Shown piece by piece: positions 25,560-34,155 of a stretch of 64,000 nt of DNA. The stretch is from Flavisphingopyxis soli (lineage in GTDB: Bacteria; Pseudomonadota; Alphaproteobacteria; Sphingomonadales; Sphingomonadaceae). The first letter of the stretch is position 1, and each line of letters starts with the position of its first letter. Under the pieces are notes generated by a model, which saw nothing but the letters and a program-made list of their open reading frames with translations, was not told the origin of the DNA and searched no databases. A program made the position numbers and the translations under genes. The stretch lies in contig NZ_VOPY01000003.1 in the NCBI RefSeq assembly GCF_007995095.1, positions 186,001-250,000 on the forward strand, in the 5' to 3' direction.

Positions 25560-25599
25560 AGCTTGGGAAGCTGCTGCTCTGCCATTGAGCTACACCCGC
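25560..25599 (-). repeat. Right attachment repeat: truncated tRNA-Gly 5' half
   Basis: A perfect copy of 9802-9841, equal to tRNA-Gly nucleotides 1-40. It lacks the T-arm and 3' acceptor strand, so it cannot be a functional tRNA. It is most likely the original chromosomal 5' half, cut off when the island entered. Confidence 0.93.
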
Positions 25600-25615
25600 G
25601 GGTGGCAGGCCGCGG

Positions 25616-25644
25616 CAGATCGCGCAGCGCCGCCGAACTGTCAA
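25616..25644 (-). promoter_or_regulatory. Probable original promoter of tRNA-Gly, now orphaned
   Basis: On the minus strand a perfect TTGACA (25644-25639) is followed after 17 bp by GATCTG, a weak -10. A start about 7 bp later (around 25609) would give a 10-nt leader before the tRNA 5' end at 25599, just right for a tRNA gene. It now reads into the truncated tRNA and the island's right end. Confidence 0.5.
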
Positions 25645-25685
25645 ACATATTTGCGCTGTGCGGGCCGATCGGCCAATCAGGATCG

Positions 25686-26783
25686 ATGACCGAGAGTTAC
25701 CAGAAATCCGCCGGACCGCTGAGCGGCATTCGCATAATTGAAATCGATGCAATCGGTCCGGTGCCGCTGGCGTGCGCCATCCTCGCCGGGCTCGGGGCCG
25801 ATATTGTTCGCGTTGCACGCAAGGGCGGCGGTACGTGGGGCGAAATTGGTGGCGCGGTGATGAACCGCGGGCGCGCGCGGATCGAACTCGACCTCAAGGA
25901 CGCGGCCGACCGCGACGCGCTGCTCGCGCTGGTCGATCGCGCCGATGCGCTGGTCGAGGGGTTCCGCCCCGGGGTTATGGAGCGGCTCGGCCTCGGCCCC
26001 GAGATATGCCTCGCGCGCAATCCCAAGCTTGTCTTTGCGCGCGTTACCGGCTGGGGGCAGGACGGGCCGCTGGCGGACCGCGCCGGGCACGACATCAACT
26101 ATATCGCGCTGACCGGCGCGCTTCACGCGATCGGTGCGCCGGGTGCGCCGCCGACGGTGCCGCTCAACATCATCGGCGATTATGCCGGCGGCAGCATGTT
26201 CGCCGCGCTCGGCCTCGTCTCGGCGATCCTGTCGGCGCGCACGACGGGGCGGGGGCAGGTCGTCGATGTCGCGATGGTCGATGGCGTCGCCAGCCTGCTC
26301 GGCCTGTTCCACGCCTTTCTGGGCAACGGCATGTGGCGCGACGAGCGCGGGGCGAACCTGCTCGACGGCGCCGCGCCCTTTTATCGCTGCTACACCTGCG
26401 CCGATGACGGCCATGTCGCGGTCGGTGCGCTTGAACCGCAATTCTTTGCCGCCTTGCTCGACGGTCTCGGCATTGCCCGCGACCGGTTCGTGCAGAACGA
26501 CCGCGACGACTGGCCGGCGATGGCTGAGGCCTTTGCCGAGGCGTTCGGGGCGCGTTCGCGCGACGAATGGGAAGCGCATTTCGCTGGCACCGATGCGTGC
26601 GTCACGCCGGTCCTGGCATTGGGCGAGGCATTCGATCACCCCGCCAATGTCGCGCGCGACGTCTTCGTATCGACCGGCGGCATCGACCATGGTGCGCCGG
26701 CACCGCGATTTTCGGCGACGCCGGGACAGAGCGGCGAAGCGCGCTCGATTTCGGCCGCAGAGGCGATCGCCGCTTGGTCGTGA
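25686..26783 (+). CDS. Alpha-methylacyl-CoA racemase-like class III CoA-transferase family protein
   Basis: A 365-residue protein starting MTESYQKSAGPLSGIRIIEI. It has the racemase catalytic pair: His135 in AGHDINYIALTGAL and Asp165 in IGDYAGGSMFAALGL, matching AMACR rather than plain CoA-transferases. It should epimerise 2-methylacyl-CoA thioesters, in branched-chain lipid or sterol side-chain breakdown. It is the first gene right of the island. Its 5' region carries the orphaned leftward tRNA promoter. A frame that extends upstream into the attachment repeat is an accident of the insertion. Confidence 0.85.
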   Translation: MTESYQKSAGPLSGIRIIEIDAIGPVPLACAILAGLGADIVRVARKGGGTWGEIGGAVMNRGRARIELDLKDAADRDALLALVDRADALVEGFRPGVMERLGLGPEICLARNPKLVFARVTGWGQDGPLADRAGHDINYIALTGALHAIGAPGAPPTVPLNIIGDYAGGSMFAALGLVSAILSARTTGRGQVVDVAMVDGVASLLGLFHAFLGNGMWRDERGANLLDGAAPFYRCYTCADDGHVAVGALEPQFFAALLDGLGIARDRFVQNDRDDWPAMAEAFAEAFGARSRDEWEAHFAGTDACVTPVLALGEAFDHPANVARDVFVSTGGIDHGAPAPRFSATPGQSGEARSISAAEAIAAWS

Positions 26784-26838
26784 TAGTTTGCCCGTGCGGC
26801 TTGCGTGGCGCGGTGACGGCATCTAGCGCTGTTTGCCT

Positions 26839-27492
26839 ATGACCGAGACACCTTCTTCCACCGGCACGAAGCGGCGCCCGATGATCGTCGGGATCGGCGG
26901 GACGACGCGCGCCGGATCGACGACCGAACGGCTCGTCGCCTCGGTCCTGGCCGACTGCGCCGCGATGGGTGCAACAACGCGGATGTTCGGCGGTGCGGAC
27001 CTGCTCGCGCTGCCGCATTACGTCCCCGAGGCGGCTGAGCGGTCGCCGCAGCAGCGTGACTTCATCGAGGCAGTGCGCGCCGCCGACGGCTTCGTCCTCG
27101 GCACGCCGGGCTACCACGGTAGCGTTTCTGCGCTGGTCAAGAACGCGATCGACCTGATCGACGATACGCGCACCGACACGCGCGCCTATTTCGATGGCTG
27201 CCCGGTCGGGCTCGTCGTTACCGCCGCGGGCTGGCAGGCGACTGGCGTCGTGATGAGTGCGTTTCGCGACATCGTCCATGCGCTGCGCGGCTGGCCGACG
27301 CCGCTTGGCATCTATGTCAATGCGATGGCGCAGCGGCCCTATGCCGACGGCGCTGCCGATGCACCGCTAACCGATGCGGCGATCGCCGGGCAGGTCGAGG
27401 CGCAGGCGCGCCAGATCATGGCGCTCGCCGAAAGCGGCTATGCGCAACGGATTGCGGAGATGATCGCTGGCACCTTGCCGGCCCAACGATGA
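26839..27492 (+). CDS. NADPH-dependent FMN reductase family protein
   Basis: A 217-residue flavodoxin-fold protein. It begins with a short polar tail, then MIVGIGGTTRAGSTTERLV (the FMN phosphate loop), and carries LGTPGYHGSVSALVKNAIDL (isoalloxazine contact and the typical dimer helix). It probably supplies reduced flavin to a monooxygenase or reduces azo/quinone compounds. It lies 55 bp after the racemase gene on the same strand, so cotranscription is possible. The ATG at 26839 is preferred over a TTG two codons earlier. Confidence 0.87.
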   Translation: MTETPSSTGTKRRPMIVGIGGTTRAGSTTERLVASVLADCAAMGATTRMFGGADLLALPHYVPEAAERSPQQRDFIEAVRAADGFVLGTPGYHGSVSALVKNAIDLIDDTRTDTRAYFDGCPVGLVVTAAGWQATGVVMSAFRDIVHALRGWPTPLGIYVNAMAQRPYADGAADAPLTDAAIAGQVEAQARQIMALAESGYAQRIAEMIAGTLPAQR

Positions 27493-27532
27493 CGCTGGCG
27501 TTCGCGACAAGGCACTGATAAACGGTCGCTAG

Positions 27533-28585
27533 TTGCGCTGCCGCAACGAACGGCGTTTTGCATTATCGGAACTGAATTTGGCCCCTGTCAGACCTGCCTC
27601 CGTTCGCAACCAGCTGGTCAAGCTCGATATCGTCGACCGCCTCCACCCGCTTATCCCGCCGCTGCTCGCCCAGCTCCTGTTCGCAGTGCTGTGCAGCATC
27701 AGCGCAGTCGTCGTGCGGTCGCTGATCGACATGGTTGCACCTGGCGCAGGTCCGTTCGGCATGATCATGCCCTTTGTCCTCGTCGCGACACTGTTCGGTC
27801 GCTGGCAATCGGGGCTGGCAACGCATTTGTTCCTCGTGCTCCACACCTGGTATTATATTCTGCCCATCGCCGGCAGTTTCGCCTTCGACAATCCCAATGA
27901 TGGCCCGCGGATCGCGGTGAATTTCTTCTCGGGCCTGGCGATCGTCGGGCTTGGCGAACTGTTCCGTCGGAGTGTCCGTGCTGCAGTCGAAGATCGCGAG
28001 ATGCTGATCCGCGAAATCGACCATCGCGTTGCCAACAATTTCGCCTCGATCCTGTCGATGCTCCGCCTCCAGCGTAGCCGGGTCGACGATGCCTCGGTGC
28101 GCGATGCGCTCGATACCGCCAGTGGCCGCGTCGAAAGCTATGCGCGCGCCCACCAGTCGCTCTATCGCGACGGGGCAAGCGACGAGCGCGTCGACATGCC
28201 GAGCTATCTCGGCGACCTGTGTGCCGCGCTCGAATCGGTGCTGTCCGAAGTATCGGGCGCCGCAATCCGCTGCTGGATCGACGACATTGCATTGCCGCGC
28301 GACCAGGCGGTGACGCTGGGGCTGATCGTCAACGAGGTCGCGACCAACAGCGCCAAGCACGCCTTCGGCCAGTCGCGCGAAGGGTTGATCAGCGTCAAGC
28401 TCGACCACCGCGACAGCCAGATCGTGCTTAGCGTGTCGGACAATGGCAGCGGCATGGCGCAGACCGAGCGGCCCGGTGGCCTCGGCATGTCGCTGATCAC
28501 CGCGCTGGCCAAGCAGGCAGGGGCCGAGGTGGAGCGCGACAGCGGTCCGGAAGGCACCAGCTTTCGCTTCGTCATGGAAGGCTAG
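27533..28585 (+). CDS. Membrane sensor histidine kinase, HisKA_2/HWE-like, with DUF4118-type N-terminus
   Basis: About 350 residues. Four hydrophobic helices (about 40-150) resemble the KdpD-type DUF4118 membrane domain. They are followed by a phosphoacceptor helix with EIDHRVANNFASILSMLRLQ, the HisKA_2 signature (His in DHRV), and an ATPase domain with NEVATNSAKHAF (N box) and SDNGSGM (G1). Kinases of this type often drive the alphaproteobacterial general stress response through PhyR. No partner response regulator or sigma factor is adjacent. The start is uncertain: TTG at 27533 or TTG at 27578 (the latter with GGA upstream). Confidence 0.85.
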   Translation: MRCRNERRFALSELNLAPVRPASVRNQLVKLDIVDRLHPLIPPLLAQLLFAVLCSISAVVVRSLIDMVAPGAGPFGMIMPFVLVATLFGRWQSGLATHLFLVLHTWYYILPIAGSFAFDNPNDGPRIAVNFFSGLAIVGLGELFRRSVRAAVEDREMLIREIDHRVANNFASILSMLRLQRSRVDDASVRDALDTASGRVESYARAHQSLYRDGASDERVDMPSYLGDLCAALESVLSEVSGAAIRCWIDDIALPRDQAVTLGLIVNEVATNSAKHAFGQSREGLISVKLDHRDSQIVLSVSDNGSGMAQTERPGGLGMSLITALAKQAGAEVERDSGPEGTSFRFVMEG

Positions 28586-28644
28586 GCCGCGGCGGCGAAT
28601 GATAGGTGCTGGCGGTGACGCTACGCGACGTCTAGTCTGGCGCG

Positions 28645-29676
28645 ATGACGATCACATCCTCGGTACTCGACACCATCGGCAACACGCCGCTGATCCGCCT
28701 CAACCGCGTGTCCGACGACACCGGCTGCGAAATCCTCGGCAAGGCTGAATTCCTCAATCCCGGCCAGTCGGTCAAGGACCGCGCGGCGCTGTCGATCGTC
28801 CGCGATGCGATGGCGCGCGGCGACCTTCGTCCCGGCGGGACGATCGTCGAGGGGACGGCGGGCAATACCGGCATCGGCCTCGCGCTCGTCGGCAACGCGC
28901 TCGGCATGAAGAGCGTCATCGTCATTCCCGAAACGCAGACGCGCGAGAAGAAGGATGCGCTCAGGGCGCTCGGTGCGCAGCTGGTTGAGGTGCCGGCGGT
29001 GCCGTATCGCGACCCCAATAATTACATCAAGGTCGCGGGGCGGATGGCCGAACGCCTGAAGCGCGATAACCCGGCGGGAGCGATCTGGGCCAACCAGTTC
29101 GACAACGTCGCCAACCGTGCCGCGCACATCGCCACGACGGGCCCCGAAATCTGGGAGCAGACCGGGGGCAAGATCGATGGTTTCATCTGCGCGGTCGGCA
29201 CCGGCGGAACGCTCGCGGGCTGCGCGATGGCGCTGCGGACACGCAAGCCCGGCATCGCGATCGGGCTCGCTGACCCGCCAGGCGCGGCGCTGTTCAGCTA
29301 CTATACGACGGGCGAACTGGCGAGCGAGGGAGGCTCGGTTACCGAGGGGATCGGCCAGGGCCGCATCACCGCCAATCTCGAGGGACTGGTGGTCGACCAC
29401 GCCTTCCAGATCCCCGATGCCGAGTCGGTCACGACGGTGTTCGATCTCGTCCGCGACGAAGGCCTGTGTCTCGGCACCTCGTCGGGGGTCAATGTTGCCG
29501 GAGCGGTGCGGATGGCACGCGCGATGGGGCCGGGGCATACGATCGTGACGATCCTGTGCGATCCCGGCACGCGCTATCAGTCGCGACTGTTCAACCCAGA
29601 GTTCCTGCGCGAAAAAGGCCTGCCGGTGCCCGACTGGCTCGAGGCTGACGGCGCGATGCTACCCGATTTCGTCTAG
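28645..29676 (+). CDS. cysK: Cysteine synthase A (O-acetylserine sulfhydrylase)
   Basis: A 343-residue PLP enzyme that makes cysteine from O-acetylserine and sulfide. It shows TIGNTPLIRLN, the PLP lysine in NPGQSVKDRAAL (Lys44), EGTAGNTGIGLAL and the phosphate-binding GTGGTLAG. The length is slightly above classic CysK (about 310-320), with an extended C-terminal tail ending EADGAMLPDFV, as seen in CysK2/cystathionine-synthase-like forms. It starts MTITSSVLDTIG. It stands alone. Confidence 0.92.
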   Translation: MTITSSVLDTIGNTPLIRLNRVSDDTGCEILGKAEFLNPGQSVKDRAALSIVRDAMARGDLRPGGTIVEGTAGNTGIGLALVGNALGMKSVIVIPETQTREKKDALRALGAQLVEVPAVPYRDPNNYIKVAGRMAERLKRDNPAGAIWANQFDNVANRAAHIATTGPEIWEQTGGKIDGFICAVGTGGTLAGCAMALRTRKPGIAIGLADPPGAALFSYYTTGELASEGGSVTEGIGQGRITANLEGLVVDHAFQIPDAESVTTVFDLVRDEGLCLGTSSGVNVAGAVRMARAMGPGHTIVTILCDPGTRYQSRLFNPEFLREKGLPVPDWLEADGAMLPDFV

Positions 29677-29683
29677 CCGCGGA

Positions 29684-30925
29684 TCAGCGCGGCGTCAGCT
29701 TGAGCAGCTTTCCGTCGTCGCCGTCCTCAAGCAGCCAGATTGCGCCGTCGGGTCCCTGCTGGACGTCGCGAATCCGCCGTCCGAGTTCCCAGCGGTCGGC
29801 TTTTTGCGGCTTGCCGCCATCGATCGTCACGCGGATCAGCGATTCGCCCGATAGCGCGCCGAGCAGCAGCGAGCCCTTCCACGCGGGGAACATGTCGCCC
29901 GAATAATAGAGCAACCCGGCGGGTGAGACTGACGGGACCCAATAAAGCGCGGGCAGGGCATAGCCGTCATTGGCGGCCGGCCTGGGGATCGGGCTGCCGT
30001 CGTAATTGTCGCCGAACGAGACGTTGGGCCAGCCATAATTCTTGCCCGCCTCGATCTGGTTGAGCTCGTCGCCACCGCGCGGACCCATCTCGATTTCCCA
30101 CAGCCTGCCGTCGGGCGAAAAGGTCAGGCCATAGGGATTGCGATGGCCGCTCGACCACGTTTCGGCGGGTACAGTGTTGGTCCCGGTCATGGCGACGCTG
30201 CGCCCCTTGGCGGTCGTGGCTGCGCCGGTATTGCGCGGCGGATCGGTCATCGTAACGCTCTGTGCGCCGACCTTGCCAGCCATCGGATTATTCGCTGCCG
30301 GCTGGCCGTCGAGCGTCAGGTGAACGATCTTGCCGAGCGCCTGATCGGGATCCTGCGCCGGGGTGAAGCGCTGGCGCTCACCCGAGGTCAGATAGAGCGA
30401 CTGGCCATCAGGTGCGAAGGCGATGACGCCGCCGAACTGGCCGCCCTTGCCGCGGGGCAGCTGTCGCCAGACGACGGTGACATCGCTCAGCTTCGATCCG
30501 TCGGCGGCAAGCGTTCCGCGTGCCAGCGCGAGGCCGGAACCGCCGTCACCGGGTTCGGCATAGCTCAGATAGATGCGGCGACTGCTGACGAAATCGGGGG
30601 CCAGCGCCACATCGAGCAGGCCGCCCTGGCCGCCGTAATCGACCGCCGGGATGCCTGCGACCTCGCGCTTGGTCTTGGTTGCGGTGTCATAGAGTTGCAG
30701 ATGCCCGGTCTTTTCGGTGACCAGCGCCTGGCTGGTGCCGGGGAGGAAGACGATCGCCCACGGATTGTCGAAGTCGGCCTGTTCGGCAATCGCGAACGGC
30801 TGGCCGCTCGAAGGCTGGTCGCCCGAGGCTTTCGCGGTGCCGCCATTGGCGGTCGCCGAGTTTCCGTTGCAGGCAGCCAGCGCGATGGCGAGCGGGGGCA
30901 GGGCGACGAGGGTGGCGATCTTCAT
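29684..30925 (-). CDS. PQQ-dependent soluble aldose sugar dehydrogenase-like lipoprotein
   Basis: A 413-residue protein with a lipoprotein signal (MKIATLVALPPLAIALAAC). The six-bladed glucose/sorbosone dehydrogenase propeller begins FDNPWAIVFLPG and includes GGQGGLLDVALAPDF, SGHRNPYGLTFSPDGRLWEIEMG (Arg/Asn contacts of PQQ), GGDELNQIEAGKNYGWP and IRDVQQGPDGAIWLL. This matches the YliI/Asd family, periplasmic quinoproteins that oxidise aldose sugars. The ATG at 30925 gives the signal peptide; a longer frame upstream has none. Only 7 bp separate its end from the convergent cysK. Confidence 0.9.
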   Translation of the reverse strand: MKIATLVALPPLAIALAACNGNSATANGGTAKASGDQPSSGQPFAIAEQADFDNPWAIVFLPGTSQALVTEKTGHLQLYDTATKTKREVAGIPAVDYGGQGGLLDVALAPDFVSSRRIYLSYAEPGDGGSGLALARGTLAADGSKLSDVTVVWRQLPRGKGGQFGGVIAFAPDGQSLYLTSGERQRFTPAQDPDQALGKIVHLTLDGQPAANNPMAGKVGAQSVTMTDPPRNTGAATTAKGRSVAMTGTNTVPAETWSSGHRNPYGLTFSPDGRLWEIEMGPRGGDELNQIEAGKNYGWPNVSFGDNYDGSPIPRPAANDGYALPALYWVPSVSPAGLLYYSGDMFPAWKGSLLLGALSGESLIRVTIDGGKPQKADRWELGRRIRDVQQGPDGAIWLLEDGDDGKLLKLTPR

Positions 30926-31025
30926 AAGGCGGTTCCTGAATTCTGCGGGGTCGAAGGCGCGTAGACGGTTTGAAGGAGAACGAACTTTATCTCCAGACGG
31001 TTGCATGACGATGGCAGATAAGTCG

Positions 31026-31763
31026 TCATTTCTTGACCCGCCATTCGCGCGCGTAGGTCGATTCCTCGCCATATTTGCGCGCCGCCGCCGCGGCCTGTTC
31101 GGCAAGTTCGGCGTCGGTCGCGGCGCGCGCGACGGCGTGCTTGATCAGCGTATCGCGCGCGATCGGCACGACCTGCGCGATCGGCGTCCCGGCGGGCAGG
31201 TCGAAGGTCCCGGCCGGGCCCGACCAGACGAAGGGCAGATTGACCGTGGTATCGAACCGGTCGCCATCGACGACGCCCGAAAAACAGGTGAAGGGCAGGT
31301 CGGGGCGGCTCAGCGGTTGGGTGAACAGCAGCGAATAGCCCTCTGGCACCTTGATCCGCCACGGATTGATGAACTTCAATGGCATCGTGCTGGCGAACGG
31401 ATCGGCGGGAGCGCCGATTTGGCCCGGGTGATGCTGTTCGATCGGCTGGAACGGCGCGGCGGGATCCCAGCCGAGCTGGATCGATACGCGATCCTCGGGC
31501 ACCATGATCCGGACGGTGAAGGGCAGGGGAATGACGAAGCCGAGCGAAAACGCGTCGGTCATCGGCAGGCATGCCTTGACGGTCAGTCCCGGCAGGCCGT
31601 GCGCGTCGGGCATGCCCATCTCGCGTTCAAGCCGCTTGAACCAGTCGGGGGCAAAGCGGATCGCGCGTTCGGGCGAAGGGATTTTGCCAATCAGTGCGGG
31701 ATCGCAGAGGAATTCGATCGCGGTGTTCGCGGCGGGGGCGCTACTCGCCGTGGCATCGGTCAT
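31026..31763 (-). CDS. Conserved hypothetical protein (DUF6065-like)
   Basis: A 245-residue cytoplasmic protein from MTDATASSAPAAN. It contains IEFLCDPALIGKIPSPERAI, a beta-rich middle (LGFVIPLPFTVRIMVPEDRV) and a C-terminal AGTPIAQVVPIARDTL segment, followed by a charged helix. I recall similar proteins as DUF6065; no function is known to me. There are no membrane segments. It diverges from rimP, and its upstream region is shared with the start of the nusA operon. Confidence 0.75.
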   Translation of the reverse strand: MTDATASSAPAANTAIEFLCDPALIGKIPSPERAIRFAPDWFKRLEREMGMPDAHGLPGLTVKACLPMTDAFSLGFVIPLPFTVRIMVPEDRVSIQLGWDPAAPFQPIEQHHPGQIGAPADPFASTMPLKFINPWRIKVPEGYSLLFTQPLSRPDLPFTCFSGVVDGDRFDTTVNLPFVWSGPAGTFDLPAGTPIAQVVPIARDTLIKHAVARAATDAELAEQAAAAARKYGEESTYAREWRVKK

Positions 31764-31979
31764 GCGATCGTCCCTCTTGCCGTGGCAATGCCGCGATCCT
31801 GTCGCCCCGCGCCCCGCATGGCAAGCCCGCATCCCGACAAATCCGCTTGCCAATGCCGCTTGTGCGCCCTATCTAGGCGCCATCCTGAAATGGTCACGAT
31901 TTTTCAGGCTGGCGCCGCAAGGGGCCGGCAGGGAGCCTCGCTGCCATTCGAACCGTATCGACCCTGCAAAGGACGCAAT

Positions 31980-32522
31980 TTGTCACTGACCGATGACCTG
32001 ACCCCGATGATCGCCGCCGAGGCGCAAGCGCTCGGTTTCGACCTTGTGCGCGTCAAGCTGTTCGCCGGTGATGATCGCACGCTGCAGGTGATGGCCGAAC
32101 GGCCCGACACGCGCCAGCTGACGATCGACGATTGCGGCGCGCTGTCGCGCGCGATTTCCGAACGGCTCGACGCGCTCGAAGAGGCGGGCAAGGACCCGAT
32201 CGACGGGACCTACCGGCTCGAAGTCAGCTCGCCGGGGATCGACCGCCCGCTGACGCGGCGCGCCGATTTTAGCGACTGGGCGGGCCACGAGGCGCGCATA
32301 TCGGTCGTCGAGGCAGTCGACGGGCTCAAGACCGTCAAGGGCGACATCGTCGGGATCGACGGCGACATCGTCACGATCGCCGACAACAAGCACGGAACGC
32401 AGACAATCGCGTTCGACAATATCCATAGCGCGAAGCTCAAGCTGACCGACGCGCTGATCGCCTCCACCGCTCCGCTCGCACAAGACGGCGCGGAATTCAT
32501 CGAAGAAGAAGGACAGGACTGA
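31980..32522 (+). CDS. rimP: Ribosome maturation factor RimP
   Basis: About 180 residues, starting at a TTG (31980) behind AAGGA. It has the N-terminal KH-like domain (GFDLVRVKLFAGDDRTLQVM), the family signature YRLEVSSPGIDRPLTR and the C-terminal SH3-like domain (GDIVGIDGDIVTIADN). It aids 30S subunit assembly. It is the first gene of the conserved rimP-nusA-ylxR-infB cluster and lies 1 bp before the nusA ATG. Confidence 0.96.
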   Translation: MSLTDDLTPMIAAEAQALGFDLVRVKLFAGDDRTLQVMAERPDTRQLTIDDCGALSRAISERLDALEEAGKDPIDGTYRLEVSSPGIDRPLTRRADFSDWAGHEARISVVEAVDGLKTVKGDIVGIDGDIVTIADNKHGTQTIAFDNIHSAKLKLTDALIASTAPLAQDGAEFIEEEGQD

Positions 32523-32523
32523 C

Positions 32524-34155
32524 ATGGCCAATGCCATTTCCGCCAACAAGGCCGAACTGCTCGCGATCGCGACCTCGGTCGCCAACGAAAAGCTCATCGA
32601 CAAGTCGATCGTCATCGAGGCGATGGAAGAAGCGATCCAGCGCGCCGCGCGCGCCCGCTTCGGCCAGGAGAACGACATTCGTGCGAAACTCGATCCGCAG
32701 ACCGGCGATCTTCGCCTGTGGCGTGTCGTCGAGGTCGTCGAAGAAGTCGAAGACCATTTCAAGCAGGTCGACCTGAAACAGGCGCAGAAGCTCCAGGCCG
32801 ATGCCGCCGTCGGCGACTTCATCGTCGATCCGCTGCCCGCCATCGACCTTGGCCGTATCGACGCCCAGTCGGCCAAGCAGGTCATCTTCCAGAAGGTCCG
32901 CGACGCCGAGCGCGAGCGCCAGTTCGAGGAATTCAAGGATCGCGGCGGTGAGCTGATCACCGGCGTCGTCAAGTCGGTCGAGTTCGGCCATGTCGTCGTC
33001 AACCTCGGCCGCGCCGAGGGCGTTATCCGCCGCGACCAGCAGATCCCGCGCGAAGTCGCCCGCGTCGGCGACCGCGTCCGTGCGCTGATCCTCAGCGTCC
33101 GTCGCGAAAACCGCGGCCCGCAGATTTTCCTCAGCCGCGCGCATCCCGATTTCATGGAGAAGCTGTTCGCGCAGGAAGTCCCCGAAATCTATGACGGCAT
33201 CATCGAGATCAAGGCTTCGGCCCGCGATCCCGGCAGCCGCGCCAAGATCGGCGTGATCAGCCACGACAGCAGCATCGACCCGGTCGGTGCCTGCGTCGGC
33301 ATGAAGGGCAGCCGCGTTCAGGCGGTTGTCCAGGAAATGCAGGGCGAGAAGATCGACATCATCCCGTGGAGCGAGGACACCGCGACCTTTGCGGTCAACG
33401 CGCTCCAGCCGGCCACCGTCAGCCGCGTCGTCATCGACGAGGAAGAAACGCGGATCGAAGTCGTCGTGCCCGAGGACCAGCTCAGCCTGGCGATCGGCCG
33501 TCGCGGCCAGAATGTCCGCCTCGCCAGTCAGCTGACCGGCCACGCGATCGACATCATGACCGAGGACGATGCGAGCGAGAAGCGCCAGCGCGAATTCCTC
33601 GAGCGCACCAGCATGTTCCAGGAAGAGCTCGACGTCGACGAAACGCTGTCGCAGCTGCTCGTTGCCGAAGGCTTCGTCGAACTCGAAGAGGTCGCCTATG
33701 TCGCGACCGACGAGATCGCCAGCATCGAAGGCTTCGATGACGAGCTCGCCGAAGAGCTGCAGAACCGCGCCAAGGAAGCCCTCGACCGCCGCGAGGAAGC
33801 CGCTCGCGCCGAACGCCGCGAACTGGGCGTCGAAGATGCGCTCGCCGACATGCCGCATTTGACCGAAGCGATGCTCGTCACGCTCGGCAAGGCAGGGATC
33901 AAGACGCTCGACGATCTCGCCGATCTTGCCACCGACGAACTCGTCCAGAAAAAGCGCGCCGAACCGCGCCGCCGTCCCGACCAGCGTTCGCGCCCCGAGG
34001 ACAAGGGCGGAGTGCTCGGCGAGTACGGCCTGACCGAAGAGCAGGGCAACGAGACGATCATGGCGGCGCGTGCACACTGGTTCGAGGACGAAGAGTCGTC
34101 GGACGTGCCAGCCAAGGCCGAAGGGGAGGACGCGGTTGCGGACCCTTCCCAATGA
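32524..34155 (+). CDS. nusA: Transcription elongation/antitermination factor NusA
   Basis: A 543-residue protein with an N-terminal RNAP-binding domain, S1 domain ([20 protein letters not shown]), two KH domains ([36 protein letters not shown]) and C-terminal acidic repeats (about 360-500) built of helix-hairpin-helix motifs. It controls pausing, termination and rRNA antitermination. The start [16 protein letters not shown] directly follows rimP. Its last codons carry the ribosome site and TTG start of the next gene. Confidence 0.97.
   Translation: MANAISANKAELLAIATSVANEKLIDKSIVIEAMEEAIQRAARARFGQENDIRAKLDPQTGDLRLWRVVEVVEEVEDHFKQVDLKQAQKLQADAAVGDFIVDPLPAIDLGRIDAQSAKQVIFQKVRDAERERQFEEFKDRGGELITGVVKSVEFGHVVVNLGRAEGVIRRDQQIPREVARVGDRVRALILSVRRENRGPQIFLSRAHPDFMEKLFAQEVPEIYDGIIEIKASARDPGSRAKIGVISHDSSIDPVGACVGMKGSRVQAVVQEMQGEKIDIIPWSEDTATFAVNALQPATVSRVVIDEEETRIEVVVPEDQLSLAIGRRGQNVRLASQLTGHAIDIMTEDDASEKRQREFLERTSMFQEELDVDETLSQLLVAEGFVELEEVAYVATDEIASIEGFDDELAEELQNRAKEALDRREEAARAERRELGVEDALADMPHLTEAMLVTLGKAGIKTLDDLADLATDELVQKKRAEPRRRPDQRSRPEDKGGVLGEYGLTEEQGNETIMAARAHWFEDEESSDVPAKAEGEDAVADPSQ

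Larger units (their letters stand above)
9802..25599. mobile_element. Genomic island integrated in tRNA-Gly(CCC), 15.8 kb
   Basis: The segment is bounded by a perfect 40-bp direct repeat (9802-9841 and 25560-25599) corresponding to the tRNA 5' half. A tyrosine integrase abuts the left repeat, and AGTTTACAG repeats lie 31 bp inside each end. Base composition inside is visibly less GC-rich and gene density lower than in the flanks. Cargo: integrase and partner, a 480-aa unknown, a serine recombinase operon, a helical unknown, a RES protein, a type I RM operon and a GIY-YIG protein. No conjugation genes are seen, so it would need help to move. Uninterrupted chromosome would join cinA/tRNA-Gly to the CoA racemase gene. 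Confidence 0.93.

Noticed and set aside
25560-25599. Second tRNA-Gly gene
   Set aside because: Only nucleotides 1-40 are present; the T-arm and 3' acceptor strand are missing, so it is the attachment repeat.
9802-25599. Prophage or conjugative element
   Set aside because: No capsid, tail, terminase, relaxase or type IV secretion gene is seen; the content is integrase plus defence-type cargo only.
30143-30964. Plus-strand frame opposite the sugar dehydrogenase
   Set aside because: Antisense shadow; the minus strand has a signal peptide and clear propeller motifs.
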